From: Mesorhizobium sp. Root157
Lineage (GTDB): Bacteria; Pseudomonadota; Alphaproteobacteria; Rhizobiales; Rhizobiaceae
Assembly (NCBI RefSeq): GCF_001427385.1
Contig: NZ_LMGJ01000034.1
Location: 193,379-257,378, forward strand
Length of the DNA: 64,000 bases
Direction of reading: 5' to 3'
In this document: piece by piece, positions 10,478 through 20,990 of the stretch
Numbering within the stretch: position 1 is the first letter of the stretch
Layout: every line of letters starts with the position of its first letter
The notes under the pieces: model-generated
The model's database searches: none
Told to the model about the DNA's origin: nothing
Seen by the model: the letters and a program-made list of their open reading frames with translations, nothing else
Made by a program: the position numbers and the translations under genes

Positions 10478-11281
10478 GTGATGGATGGAAGCGAACAATC
10501 CGCCGGGCCCGTGTCTGCCCTGGAGCATGTCAGAGATCGGCTGCGCAAGCTTTATCACGGCAGCACGCCAGCGGCGTTCAAATTCCAGATCGCTGCCGTC
10601 ATCGTCGATCTTGCGATCATCGTCTTCTTCATCATTACGCCGGTCCTGCAGGAATCGCCCGCCTTCCTATGGCTCGACTATCTCGTTGCAGCGCTGGTCG
10701 CCGCCGACATTGTGGGGCGAATGCTGGCTTCCACCGATGTCGTGCGGCTTCTCAAGCAGCCGACCTCGTGGATCGACGGTTTCATCCTGCTGACGCTGCT
10801 TTTCCCCACGGCGCTGGCAAACCTGGCCTTCCTGCGCATCCTGCGGCTGTGGTCGCTGTCGCGCAGCGGCGCGTTGTGGCGGCACCTGGAAATGCGGCGG
10901 CTCCGCGCATGGCGCGACGCCAGCCATGCGGTGGTCAATCTGCTGACTTTCCTCTTCGTCGTCACCGGCTTCGTCTACACGTTCTTCTTTCGCGACGGTT
11001 CCGGATTCGCCGGCTATGTCGACGCGATGTATGTGACGGTTGTCACCGTCACCACGACGGGATTTGGCGACATCGTTTTGCCGGGCGTAGCTGGCAAGCT
11101 CACCGCAATCGTCACCATGATCATCGGCATTTCTTTGTTCGTACGGCTGGCGCAAGCGATCTTCCGGCCGACGAAGGTGTTCTTTCCATGCCCCCAATGC
11201 GGATTGCAGCGCCATGAGCCGGACGCTGTTCACTGCAAGGCCTGCGGTAACCTTCTCAACATTCCGGACGATGGAGAATAG
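10478..11281 (+). CDS. Voltage-gated-type potassium channel-like protein with C-terminal zinc ribbon
   Basis: 267 residues. About five hydrophobic helices precede a pore loop with the selectivity-filter-like TTTGFGD, then an inner helix (AIVTMIIGISLFVRLAQAIF). A short arginine-spaced segment LRILRLWSLSR resembles a reduced S4 sensor. The unusual part is the tail: CPQCGLQRHEPDAVHCKACG, two CxxC pairs 13 residues apart, a likely zinc ribbon on the cytoplasmic side. GTG at 10478 is directly followed by ATG at 10481; either may be used. Role inferred: potassium flux gated by an unknown signal. Monospecific assignment to Kch is not possible. Confidence 0.82.
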   Translation: MMDGSEQSAGPVSALEHVRDRLRKLYHGSTPAAFKFQIAAVIVDLAIIVFFIITPVLQESPAFLWLDYLVAALVAADIVGRMLASTDVVRLLKQPTSWIDGFILLTLLFPTALANLAFLRILRLWSLSRSGALWRHLEMRRLRAWRDASHAVVNLLTFLFVVTGFVYTFFFRDGSGFAGYVDAMYVTVVTVTTTGFGDIVLPGVAGKLTAIVTMIIGISLFVRLAQAIFRPTKVFFPCPQCGLQRHEPDAVHCKACGNLLNIPDDGE

Positions 11282-11304
11282 CCTGACGGTCGGCGACCGT
11301 CAGG
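11282..11304. terminator. Perfect inverted repeat between convergent genes
   Basis: CCTGACGGTCG and CGACCGTCAGG flank a single G, giving a strong hairpin right after the channel gene and across the stop codon of the EamA gene. There is no T-tract, so it may act as a transcript-end stabiliser rather than a classical terminator. Confidence 0.5.
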
Positions 11305-12187
11305 GAGCCGCGGCGACCGCCTCTTCCGGCTTCATTTTGCGCCGGCGCACGTTCACCAGATTGCCAAGCAGGATCAGGGCGGCGCCTGCAACGGTGAAGG
11401 CATCGAGGTTTTCGCTGTAGATCAGCCAGCCGACCAGCGCGGTAAACGGCAGGCGCAGGAAATCCATCGGCGAGATGATGGTGGCGTCGGCGTAGGTCAG
11501 TGCCCGGGCGAGGCAGAAGTGGGACGACATGCCGGTGAAGGCGATCGCCACGATCCACGGCCATAGCGTGAGCGGTGGATTGCGCCATTCCATCAGCGCC
11601 GGGACAAGGCCGATGATCGACTGGATAACCAGCATCCAGAAGATGATGCGCACCACGCTTTCGGTCCGGGTCAGCGATTTTACCATCACCATGGAAATGC
11701 CGAAACTCACGGCCGCGCACAGCACGACGATGTGGCCTGGCGCAATCGCGCCGATGCCGGGGCGCACGATGATCAGCACGCCGAGCATACCGAATGCGAT
11801 GGCGATGACCTTGCGGGCGCTCAGTTTCTCGCCAAGAAACATCACAGCGAGGATCGCCGTCCAGATCGGCGTGGTGAACTCGATCGAAACCAGCTCGGCC
11901 AGGGGTATCAGCGTCAGCGCATAGAGCCAGCCGGCCTGGCCCATGTAGTGGACGGCGTTACGTGCCGCATGCTGCATGGGCCTTTGGGTCCGCATCGCGG
12001 CAAAACCGCCGCTGGCCATCACCAGCGGCAGAAGGATGAGCAGCCCGACCAGCGAACGCAGTTCCATCACCTGAAAGACGTTCAGGGCATTGGTCGTTTC
12101 GCGCCCGGAGACGGTCATGCCGAGGAACGAGGCAATCGACAGCGCCATCCAGAAGGCGGCTTTGGGCAGGGAGGGGGCGGGCGTCAT
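11300..12187 (-). CDS. DMT superfamily (EamA) transporter
   Basis: 295 residues with about ten hydrophobic helices arranged as two EamA repeats; the first runs from ALSIASFLGMTVSGRETTNAL, the second from IAPGHIVVLCAAVSFGISMVMV. The last loop reads SPMDFLRLPFTALVGWLIY, a typical second-repeat motif. It is an inner-membrane drug/metabolite exporter of unknown substrate. It converges with the channel gene. No linked regulator is seen. Confidence 0.88.
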   Translation of the reverse strand: MTPAPSLPKAAFWMALSIASFLGMTVSGRETTNALNVFQVMELRSLVGLLILLPLVMASGGFAAMRTQRPMQHAARNAVHYMGQAGWLYALTLIPLAELVSIEFTTPIWTAILAVMFLGEKLSARKVIAIAFGMLGVLIIVRPGIGAIAPGHIVVLCAAVSFGISMVMVKSLTRTESVVRIIFWMLVIQSIIGLVPALMEWRNPPLTLWPWIVAIAFTGMSSHFCLARALTYADATIISPMDFLRLPFTALVGWLIYSENLDAFTVAGAALILLGNLVNVRRRKMKPEEAVAAAP

Positions 12188-12274
12188 GACGTTTTCTCGC
12201 AGCCCGTCGGGAATGCCGCAACCGCTAGTCAGTTGAAACCGGTGGGCCAGACCGCGCCGCGCATAGCATGTCGG

Positions 12275-13639
12275 TCAAATCCGCTCCCATGGGTGGCGGA
12301 TTTCCGGCTCGTCGTCCTCGTCGGGCCTCGCCGGCCGGCCGCGATGTCCCTTGCCGAAGGTGTAGCCGGTCTCGACCGCCTTGCCGCCGAACTTGTCACG
12401 CAGCGCGTCGATGGCGCCCTCGGCCAGCGCGCGCTTGCGCGACTGGACATCGACGAGGTCGGGCGGATCGGCCTTGTCGTCGTCGGAAAGGTCGCTGACT
12501 CCGATGCCGAGCAGCCGGTATCTGGTGCCGTCGATTTCCTTTCGCATGAGATCGAGGCCGGTCGAGAAAATGCGGTCGGCAAGGCGCGTCGGGTCGCCGA
12601 GTTGCCGGTTTCTGGTGCGGATCTTGAAATCCTGCGATTTCAGCTTCAACACCACCGTGCGGCCGGCGATGCCGGCTTTCTTCAATCTGGCCGACACCTT
12701 TTCCGACAGTGCCCGCAACACCGGCACAAGATCGTCGAGTCCGGCAATGTCCGTATCGAAGGTGGTTTCGGCCGACACGCTCTTGGAATCGCGGTCGGCA
12801 CTGACGCGGCGGTCGTCTTCGCCGCGCGACAGCCGGTAGAGCCGGTCGCCCATGACGCCATAGCGGCGCATGAGATCTGTGCGCTCCATGCGCTGCAACT
12901 GGCCGATCAGGCGAATGCCGTCGCGTTCGAGCGATGCCGCGAACGCCTTGCCGACGCCCCAGATCATGGTCACCGGCTGCCCGGCGAGAAAGCCGACCGC
13001 TTCGGCTTCGCCAATGACCGAAAAGCCGCGCGGCTTGCGGAAGTCGGAAGCCACCTTGGCCAGGAACTTGCAGTAGGACAGGCCGGCCGAGGCGCTGATG
13101 CCGATTTCCTTTTCTATCGCCAGTGCAAAGCGCGCCAGCACCAGTGCCGGCGGCAGGCCGTGCAGGCGCTCCGTGCCGGACAGGTCGAGGAAGGCCTCGT
13201 CGATGGAGATCGGCTCCACCAGCGGTGTCAGTGCCTGCATCATGGTGCGCACCTCGCGCCCGACGCGGACATATTTTTCCATATCGGGTTTGATGACGAT
13301 AGCCTCCGGGCAGGCTTCCAGCGCCTTGAACATCGGCATGGCGGAGCGCACGCCGCTGATGCGGGCGATGTAGCAGGCGGTGGAGACCACCCCGCGCTTG
13401 CCGCCGCCGATGATGACCGGCTTGTCCTTCAGCGCGGGATTGTCGCGCTTTTCAACCGCCGCGTAGAAGGCGTCGCAATCGATGTGGGCGAGGTGCAGGC
13501 GATACAATTCGGGGTGGCGCGCCAGCCTGGGGCTGCCGCAACGCTCGCAGCGCCGCGCTGCACTATCCTGCAGGGTCAGGCAGTCGCGGCAGAAGCCATG
13601 CTCGGGATCGTTGACAGCGGTGTTCATTGGTGCGAACAT
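12275..13639 (-). CDS. dinB: Y-family DNA polymerase IV with N-terminal zinc-ribbon extension
   Basis: 454 residues, longer than a typical 350-residue Pol IV. The catalytic core starts near residue 50 with [17 protein letters not shown] and contains SIDEAFLDL, the carboxylates of the active site. Helix-hairpin-helix and little-finger domains follow. Before the core is a small ribbon [19 protein letters not shown] with two CxxC pairs, seen in some rhizobial DinB proteins. Translesion synthesis is the expected role. Start uncertain: ATG at 13639 or at 13627, neither with a good ribosome-binding site. Confidence 0.9.
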   Translation of the reverse strand: MFAPMNTAVNDPEHGFCRDCLTLQDSAARRCERCGSPRLARHPELYRLHLAHIDCDAFYAAVEKRDNPALKDKPVIIGGGKRGVVSTACYIARISGVRSAMPMFKALEACPEAIVIKPDMEKYVRVGREVRTMMQALTPLVEPISIDEAFLDLSGTERLHGLPPALVLARFALAIEKEIGISASAGLSYCKFLAKVASDFRKPRGFSVIGEAEAVGFLAGQPVTMIWGVGKAFAASLERDGIRLIGQLQRMERTDLMRRYGVMGDRLYRLSRGEDDRRVSADRDSKSVSAETTFDTDIAGLDDLVPVLRALSEKVSARLKKAGIAGRTVVLKLKSQDFKIRTRNRQLGDPTRLADRIFSTGLDLMRKEIDGTRYRLLGIGVSDLSDDDKADPPDLVDVQSRKRALAEGAIDALRDKFGGKAVETGYTFGKGHRGRPARPDEDDEPEIRHPWERI

Positions 13640-13705
13640 AAAGAGAACAAACGATATGGTACGTCAGGAAGCGGGCAGCGGCAAGGTAGGGCGCCGGAGA
13701 GGACC

Positions 13706-14281
13706 ATGAGCACGACCATTGTGCCGGCTACGCCCGAGCGGTGGCCGGATTTCGAGGATTTGTTCGGCAAGCAAGGCGCTTGTTACGGATGTTGGTGCAC
13801 GCATTTCCGGCTCCCGCCGGCGGCGCGGCGCGAGAACGACCGCGAGCGCAACAAGGACCATATCAAGGCGCGCATCGAGGCCGGCCCGCCGCCCGGCCTG
13901 CTTGCCTTTCAGGATGGAAAGGCGGTCGGCTGGATGCAGATCGGGCCGCGCGCAGATGTGCCCGAGTTCAACAATGCGGGCAGAGGCTCGGCGCCGATGG
14001 AGCCGGCCGATGCCGACAATCCCGCCATATGGGCGATTTCGTGCTTCTTCCTGCGTACCAGGGCGCGTGGGCAAGGTCTCACGCACCAACTTGTCGAAGG
14101 CGGCATCGATTTTGCCCGCGACAATGGCGCGCGCCTGCTTGAGGCGTGCCCGATGGACCTGTCGCGCGATTCGCGTTCGATCGGCCTGTTCGTCGGTTCG
14201 ACGCGCGTCTTCGAGAAAGCCGGTTTCCAGCGCATGATCGAGCGCAAGGCGGGCCGGCCGCTGGTTCGGCTGGTCTTGTAG
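13706..14281 (+). CDS. GNAT family N-acetyltransferase
   Basis: 191 residues. The acetyl-CoA binding loop is visible as TRARGQGLTHQLVEGGIDFARDNGA, broken here only by family variation, followed by an ACPMD strand and VFEKAGFQR, a typical end of the fold. The N-terminal YGCWCTHFRLP motif is shared by a subset of uncharacterised GNAT proteins. ATG at 13706 has GGAGAGG upstream. Substrate unknown. It is divergent from dinB and convergent with aat. Confidence 0.85.
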   Translation: MSTTIVPATPERWPDFEDLFGKQGACYGCWCTHFRLPPAARRENDRERNKDHIKARIEAGPPPGLLAFQDGKAVGWMQIGPRADVPEFNNAGRGSAPMEPADADNPAIWAISCFFLRTRARGQGLTHQLVEGGIDFARDNGARLLEACPMDLSRDSRSIGLFVGSTRVFEKAGFQRMIERKAGRPLVRLVL

Positions 14282-14378
14282 TGCGGCAATTGGTTGGGCG
14301 TCACCAGCCCGATTGCGCAGAAGCTGGCGTTGCCAGCCGCGATGGGCAAAAAGGGTTCGGGTAAACCTCCCCGGACGG

Positions 14379-14999
14379 TCAGGAGGGGTTGAAATCCGCC
14401 GTTCCCTTGATTGCTTGCGCCAGCATTTTCTCGTATTTGCCGCGCGGCACGTCGACGGCGCCGAAGCGTTTCAGATGCTCGGTCGTGAATTGCGTGTCCA
14501 GAAGCGCGAAGCCTTGCCGGTTCAGGCGCTCGACAAGTCGAACGAGGCAGACCTTCGATGCGTCCGTTTCCTTCGAGAACATGCTTTCGCCGAAGAAAAC
14601 CCGGCCGAGCGACACGCCGTAGAGCCCGCCTACGAGGTGGCCGTCGCGCCAGGCTTCGACCGAATGGCAGTGCCCCATCCGGTGGAGTTGCACATAGGCT
14701 TCTCGGATCGGCCCGTTGATCCAGGTCGAGGCGCGTGTTTCCCGCTTTTCCGCGCATGCGTCGACGACAGATTCGAAGTCGAAATCGAAGCGGACGTCGA
14801 ACAGGTTCCTGCGGACTGCCTTGGCCAGGCTTTTGGGAATGTGGAAGGCGTCCAGCGGAATGATGCCGCGCGTTTCCGGACGGACCCAAAACACTTCCGG
14901 GTCCGTGGCGCTTTCGGCCATGGGAAACACACCGGAAGCGTAGGCCTTCAGCAGAAGGTCAGTCGGTATTCGAAAACCCGGGGCGAAGGGACGGGTCAT
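14379..14999 (-). CDS. aat: Leucyl/phenylalanyl-tRNA--protein transferase
   Basis: 206 residues, the usual Aat size in this group. Diagnostic segments are [53 protein letters not shown] and [16 protein letters not shown]. It adds Leu or Phe to N-terminal Arg or Lys of proteins, marking them for ClpS-ClpAP. Start at 14999 (MTRPFAPGF) is the family start; the open frame upstream overlaps the end of accC. Only 10 bases separate it from accC, so it belongs to the accB-accC transcription unit. Confidence 0.93.
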   Translation of the reverse strand: MTRPFAPGFRIPTDLLLKAYASGVFPMAESATDPEVFWVRPETRGIIPLDAFHIPKSLAKAVRRNLFDVRFDFDFESVVDACAEKRETRASTWINGPIREAYVQLHRMGHCHSVEAWRDGHLVGGLYGVSLGRVFFGESMFSKETDASKVCLVRLVERLNRQGFALLDTQFTTEHLKRFGAVDVPRGKYEKMLAQAIKGTADFNPS

Positions 15000-15009
15000 C
15001 GTCTTGGTT

Positions 15010-16353
<1,344 letters not shown>

Positions 16354-16364
16354 CCCGGTCGGGC

Positions 16365-16832
16365 CTACTCGATCACGACCAGGGGCATGCCGTATTCGAC
16401 CGGCTGCGCGTCCTCGATCAGGATGGCGGTGACGGTGCCTGAACGCGGCGACGGAATCTGGTTCATCGTCTTCATCGCCTCGATGATCAGCAAGGTCTGG
16501 CCTTCCTTGACCGTTTGCCCGACCTCCACGAACGGCTTGGCGTCCGGCGAGGCGGCGAGATAGGCGGTTCCCACCATGGGCGAAGGCACTGCGTTCTTCG
16601 TATCCGCCGCTGGAGCGGCCGGGGCCGGGACGCCGGGTGCAACCGGCTGCGCAGGCGCCTGCGCGAAGACCGGTGGGGCTGCGACCGCGGCGTGAACGGT
16701 CTGCGTCTGGCGCGAAACGCGTACCTTGAAGTCGCCGAGTTCGACTTCGATCTCGGTCAGGTTGGTGTCGTTCAGTATGCCCGCCAGATCGCGGATCAGT
16801 TCCTGGTCGACGCCGTTTTTCTTCGTAGTCAT
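16365..16832 (-). CDS. accB: Acetyl-CoA carboxylase biotin carboxyl carrier protein
   Basis: 155 residues. An N-terminal dimerisation-type segment ([20 protein letters not shown]) is followed by an Ala/Pro linker and the C-terminal biotinyl domain, in which the modified Lys sits in [12 protein letters not shown]; the usual EAMKMMN reads EAMKTMN here. It carries carboxybiotin between AccC and the AccAD transferase. Start ATG at 16832. It is downstream of aroQ with a 27-base gap. Confidence 0.95.
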   Translation of the reverse strand: MTTKKNGVDQELIRDLAGILNDTNLTEIEVELGDFKVRVSRQTQTVHAAVAAPPVFAQAPAQPVAPGVPAPAAPAADTKNAVPSPMVGTAYLAASPDAKPFVEVGQTVKEGQTLLIIEAMKTMNQIPSPRSGTVTAILIEDAQPVEYGMPLVVIE

Positions 16833-16859
16833 CGTTGAGCCTTCTTGTTTAAGCGCCGG

Positions 16860-17294
16860 TCATAGCCGCGCGGCCAGCGCCTGCAGCGCCAGGGTGTAAC
16901 CGAGCGGACCGAAACCGCAAATCATTCCGACAGCGTGAGGTGCTACCTTCGAGACGTGGCGAAACGGTTCGCGAGCGTGAATGTTGGACAGGTGCACCTC
17001 GACCACGGGCAGCGGCGCGGCCGCCCTTATGGCATCGTGGATGGCGATCGAGGTGTGTGTATAGGCGCCTGCATTGAGCACGATGCCCGCCGACGCCTGT
17101 GAAGCTTCCTGGATCCAGTCGACGAGTGCACCTTCATGGTTGGATTGGCGAAAGTCTACCTCAAGCCCTAGCTCGGCTCCAGCCTTGCGGCAATCGCCAG
17201 CGATGTCGTCCAGGGTCTGGGTGCCATAGATCGATGGCTCGCGCTTGCCGAGCATATTCAGATTGGGACCGTTTAAAACGAATATCGTTTTCAA
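16860..17294 (-). CDS. aroQ: Type II 3-dehydroquinate dehydratase
   Basis: 144 residues, the standard type II length. [20 protein letters not shown] at the start carries the catalytic Tyr loop; later [17 protein letters not shown] and [16 protein letters not shown] carry the His and substrate-binding residues. It dehydrates 3-dehydroquinate in the shikimate pathway. The only start compatible with the family is a TTG at 17294, with GGGAAAGG upstream. First gene of the aroQ-accB-accC-aat run. Confidence 0.94.
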   Translation of the reverse strand: MKTIFVLNGPNLNMLGKREPSIYGTQTLDDIAGDCRKAGAELGLEVDFRQSNHEGALVDWIQEASQASAGIVLNAGAYTHTSIAIHDAIRAAAPLPVVEVHLSNIHAREPFRHVSKVAPHAVGMICGFGPLGYTLALQALAARL

Positions 17295-17434
17295 AAATGC
17301 CGACCTTTCCCGGCGCCGACCGTAACCGGTGCACCGGACCCTCTATAATGGGCATAGACCGCTGCGAAAAGAGCGCAAGTGCCTTCTTTTCCTGTCCACA
17401 GAGGCAGCGAAGGCGAAATCGCGGCTGGCCTGCT

Positions 17435-18241
17435 TCAGAGCGCCGCCTTTGCCACCGCGATCTTTTCCGCCAGCGCCTCTTGGCCGAGCGCGCCGAACAT
17501 CACCTCATTGCCGACGACGTAGGATGGCGTGCCGGTGATCGCCAACTTGTTGGCGAGGTCGTATGTCTTGGAAAGCGCATCGACGATCGAGGGGTCTTGC
17601 ATCTTGGCACGCAGTTCGGCTTCGTCGGCGCCGAGCGACAGGGCGACCTTGAGAGCCGTCGCCTCGGTCGCCCGACCCTCTCCGCCCAGAAGCGCGTTGT
17701 GGAATTCGCCGTATTTCTCCGGCATCATCAGGTGGAAGGCCATCGAGACCATGCTGGCCTTTTGCGAATCGGGGCTGAGGATCGGGAATTCCTTGAGGAC
17801 GAAGCGCAACTCCGGGTCGGCCTTGGTCAGCGCCTGCATGTCTTCCATGGCGCGTTTGCAGAAGCCGCAGTTGTAATCGTAGAACTCGACGATGGTGACC
17901 TTGCCGTTCGGATTGCCGACGACGCCGTCGAAGGTCGAATTGAAGATTTCGTCCTTGTTGTCCTCGATGACGCCGAGACTGGCGAGGCGCTGCTCTTCCT
18001 TCTGCTTGGCTTCCAGTGCTTCCTGCACCTCGAGCAGCACTTCCGGGTTCTTCAGCAGGTAATCGCGGATGATTTCTTCAACCTCGGCGCGGTCGACTTT
18101 CGTGTCGGTCGATGCCGCCTGCATCAGGGCAGGTGCGTCTTCGGCGTTTGCCACCTGTGGACCGGCAGTCATGAACCCGAGAGCCAGCATCGCCAGTCCG
18201 GCGGCGGTCCCTGCGGTGCCAAGCAGAATTGTCTTTTTCAT
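17435..18241 (-). CDS. Periplasmic DsbA-family thiol:disulfide oxidoreductase
   Basis: 268 residues. A signal peptide (MKKTILLGTAGTAAG... ending AQVANA-like) is followed by a coiled N-terminal segment (EVEEIIRDYLLKNPEVLLEVQEAL) of the kind seen in ScsC/BcfH-like or BdbD proteins. The thioredoxin-fold domain carries NCGFCKRAM as the redox CxxC and ITGTPSYVVG as the cis-Pro loop. Start at 18241 has AAAGGACAAATC upstream. It is 41 bases downstream of the M48 protease gene, in the same direction, pointing to an envelope-quality pair. Oxidase or isomerase activity cannot be decided from sequence. Confidence 0.9.
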   Translation of the reverse strand: MKKTILLGTAGTAAGLAMLALGFMTAGPQVANAEDAPALMQAASTDTKVDRAEVEEIIRDYLLKNPEVLLEVQEALEAKQKEEQRLASLGVIEDNKDEIFNSTFDGVVGNPNGKVTIVEFYDYNCGFCKRAMEDMQALTKADPELRFVLKEFPILSPDSQKASMVSMAFHLMMPEKYGEFHNALLGGEGRATEATALKVALSLGADEAELRAKMQDPSIVDALSKTYDLANKLAITGTPSYVVGNEVMFGALGQEALAEKIAVAKAAL

Positions 18242-18282
18242 GATGATTTGTCCTTTGCTCGTTCCGCGTGCCGCCGGAACGC

Positions 18283-19683
18283 CTATTTCTTCTTGGCCGA
18301 TTTGCCTTGGTTGATGATGTCCTGGGCGCGAATCCACCCTGGCGAGCCTGGCTTGAGGCGTTGCTGCGCGCGCGTCGCGAAAACGGCTGCGTCCCTGTAG
18401 GCACCGGAATAGTAATGCCCCTCGGCCGTCGCCAGGTCCGCATCGCCGACATCGCCCAGCATGCCATAGGCCTGGGCAAGATAGCGGTAGCCGGACGCGT
18501 TCTCGCGGTCGCGTTCCAACCCGTTGGAGATTTCGGTAACGGCCTTCTTCAGCGAATCCTGTGTTCCCACGGCAAGCAGCGCCTGGCCATACATGACGGA
18601 CAAAAGCCCGGACCGGGCCGGGTCTAGGCTCGCGGCCTTGGCGTATTCGGCGGCCGCGTCCTTGGGCTTGTTGGCCTTCATCAGGATGTCGCCGCGCAAT
18701 TCGTGGAAATAGGGGTTCTTGGGCTGCGCCTTGATCAAGGCGTCGGCCTTGGCCTGTGCGGAGCGCAAATTGCCGAAGAGATAGGTGGATTGCGCGTCGC
18801 CATATTTCGAAGCAAGGCTGGCCGGGTTCTTCTGGATCAGGCGCGATGCAGCAGCCTGGCCCTGCGTGTAGACCGCGATCTTCATGCGCATCATGTCGTG
18901 ACGCTGCTGGAGCGCCGGCGAATCGGTCGTGTCGAAATAGGGGCTTTTCTGGATCAGCGTCTGCAGGTTGGAGATGCGATCCTGGGGCATCGGGTGGCTG
19001 ACACGGTAGGGGTCGACCTGTGCGCCCGACAGCGACAATGCGCTCTGGAAGCGCTGGAAGGTCTTCAGCATGCCGCGGCCCGACTGGCCCGTCGCGTTCA
19101 GATAGGTGATGGCCGAGCGGTCGGCGGTGATCTCTTCGCCGCGCTGGTAAGTGAGAAGGCTGCGGCGGGCAAATTCGCCGCCGCCGGTCGCCAATCCCAT
19201 GCCGACGCCTGCGAGGCCCTTTGAGTCTGTGGTGGCGCCGGCGACCATTGCGCCTGCGCCGAGCAGGCCGGCGACAATTGCCATGGTCTTGGCGCGTTCC
19301 AACTGGTCGCGCAGCCGTTGCTGGTGGCCGCCGGCCAGGTGTCCGGCCTCATGGGCGATGACGCCGATGATCTCGTTGGGCGTTTCGGCCTGCAGCAACG
19401 CGCCGGTGTTGATGAACATGCGGCGGCCGGCGACGAAAGCGTTGAAGCTGTTGTCGTTGACCAGAACGATCTCGATCCCGGCCTTCGACAAGCCGGCCGC
19501 CTTGAAGATAGGCCGCGCATAGTCGCGCACCAGGGCTTCGATTTCGGCGTCGCGAACCACCGGAACGCGCTGCGCGAATGCCGGCAGAGCGGCGGCGACG
19601 GTCAACGCCAGTCCCAGAGACAGCGTTGCAACGGTCCGGCCAGCCTTGGCCAGCCGCAAAGCAGGGCGCGGCAGGTTCATCAT
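18283..19683 (-). CDS. Periplasmic M48-family metalloprotease with TPR repeats (BepA-like)
   Basis: 466 residues. Signal peptide ending AALPAFAQ. The zinc site is IAHEAGHLAGGH, with the HExxH motif. The C-terminal half is helical and repeats like TPR units (for example NPYFHELRGDILMKANKPKDAAAEYAKAA interrupted by linkers). E. coli BepA, of similar architecture, degrades or assists outer-membrane proteins such as LptD; a similar role is inferred. Start ATG at 19683 with a second ATG next to it. It is divergent from the aminotransferase. Confidence 0.9.
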   Translation of the reverse strand: MMNLPRPALRLAKAGRTVATLSLGLALTVAAALPAFAQRVPVVRDAEIEALVRDYARPIFKAAGLSKAGIEIVLVNDNSFNAFVAGRRMFINTGALLQAETPNEIIGVIAHEAGHLAGGHQQRLRDQLERAKTMAIVAGLLGAGAMVAGATTDSKGLAGVGMGLATGGGEFARRSLLTYQRGEEITADRSAITYLNATGQSGRGMLKTFQRFQSALSLSGAQVDPYRVSHPMPQDRISNLQTLIQKSPYFDTTDSPALQQRHDMMRMKIAVYTQGQAAASRLIQKNPASLASKYGDAQSTYLFGNLRSAQAKADALIKAQPKNPYFHELRGDILMKANKPKDAAAEYAKAASLDPARSGLLSVMYGQALLAVGTQDSLKKAVTEISNGLERDRENASGYRYLAQAYGMLGDVGDADLATAEGHYYSGAYRDAAVFATRAQQRLKPGSPGWIRAQDIINQGKSAKKK

Positions 19684-19826
19684 CGTGCGTCCACTGGTAG
19701 CCGAGCCTTCCCGCGATGAAAAGCCGGCGCTGACAAGTTCATGAACTTGTGAACCTCACAGCAATCGGGCAATTGTGCGGCGCGGCTGATCTTAGCCGAG
19801 CTGATGAAAGGGCGGGATTGAGGCAA

Positions 19827-20975
19827 ATGAGTGTTTCGCTTTCGCGACGCGGCGAGGTCGAGCCGTTCCACGCCATGGACATTCTGGCCGAAGCGAACCG
19901 GCTGAAAGCGCTCGGCACCTCGGTCGTATCGATGGCGGTCGGCCAGCCGTCCGATCCCGCGCCGATTCGCGTCAGGGAAGCTGCGGCGGCCGCCTTGAAG
20001 CTGGGCCGCATCGGCTACACCGATGCCTTGGGTCTCGTTTCGCTGCGAGAAGCGATCGCAAGCCACTATGGCGAGCACTACGGCATCAATGTTTCGCCGT
20101 CGCGCATTGCCGTCACCACTGGCTCGTCGGCAGCGTTCAACCTCGCCTTCCTGGCAATGTTCGATGCGGGCGACCGTGTCGCCATCGCCGCGCCGGGCTA
20201 TCCGGCCTACCGCAACATCATGGCCGCGCTTGGCATCGAGGTTGTGGAAATCGAACTCGACGGTGCGGCCTATCTGCACGCCGACCATCTGCGTATCGCG
20301 CATGCGCAAAAGCCCCTGAAAGGCGTGCTGTTCGCCAGCCCGGCCAACCCTACGGGCGCCGTCATACCGGATGTGGAGCTTGCAGCCCTGGTCAAGACGG
20401 CTGACGACCTCGGCATTTCGGTGATTTCAGACGAAATCTACCATCGGCTTGCCTATGCCGCGCCGGACACGACCGCGCTTGCCCACAGCCCCGATGTCAC
20501 CGTGATCAACTCGTTCTCCAAATATTACTGCATGACCGGATGGCGCGTCGGCTGGATGGTCCTGCCCGAGAAATTGGTGCGCCCTGTCGAGCGTATCGCT
20601 CAGAGTCTCTACATTTCCGCCCCGGAGCTGTCGCAGATCGCGGCCATCGAAGCCTTCAAGGCAGAAGACGAACTGGAAGTGGTCAAGGCGCGCTATGCGG
20701 CCAACCGCGACCTGCTTATGAAGCGGCTGCCTGAACTCGGTTTTGCGCTGGCGGCCCCGATGGATGGTGCCTTCTATGCTTTTTGCGATGTGACCCGTTA
20801 CACCAACGACAGCATGGCCTTCGCCAAACGCATGCTGGCCGAAGCGCATGTGGCGGCGACGCCGGGACAGGATTTCGATCCGTTGCAGGGCCATCGTACG
20901 ATGCGCTTTTCCTACGCCGGCAGTTACGACGAAATGGTCGAAGCGCTGGCGCGCATCGAACGCTGGCTGAAATAG
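19827..20975 (+). CDS. Fold-type I PLP-dependent aminotransferase
   Basis: 382 residues starting MSVSLSRRGEVEPFHAMDIL. PLP-binding features: TTGSSAAFN, ASPANPTGAV, SDEIYH and the Schiff-base Lys in NSFSKYYCMTGWRVGW; the tail RFSYAGS carries the carboxylate-binding Arg. It belongs to the aspartate aminotransferase superfamily; exact amino acid unknown. TTGAGGCAA precedes the ATG at 19827; an upstream GTG at 19749 would add 26 residues unlike the family. Glutaminase follows after 15 bases, so nitrogen metabolism is a reasonable shared theme. Confidence 0.9.
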   Translation: MSVSLSRRGEVEPFHAMDILAEANRLKALGTSVVSMAVGQPSDPAPIRVREAAAAALKLGRIGYTDALGLVSLREAIASHYGEHYGINVSPSRIAVTTGSSAAFNLAFLAMFDAGDRVAIAAPGYPAYRNIMAALGIEVVEIELDGAAYLHADHLRIAHAQKPLKGVLFASPANPTGAVIPDVELAALVKTADDLGISVISDEIYHRLAYAAPDTTALAHSPDVTVINSFSKYYCMTGWRVGWMVLPEKLVRPVERIAQSLYISAPELSQIAAIEAFKAEDELEVVKARYAANRDLLMKRLPELGFALAAPMDGAFYAFCDVTRYTNDSMAFAKRMLAEAHVAATPGQDFDPLQGHRTMRFSYAGSYDEMVEALARIERWLK

Positions 20976-20990
20976 GCGAGAGGGCACGCC

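Noticed and set aside
11732..13705. Plus-strand frame running into the GNAT gene from 11732, suggesting a giant fusion
   Set aside because: The added part is antisense to the EamA and dinB genes; the GNAT protein has its own start and ribosome-binding site at 13706.
17344..17349. Perfect TATAAT on the plus strand upstream of aroQ
   Set aside because: No suitable -35 box at the right distance and no plus-strand gene follows; the flanking genes are on the minus strand.
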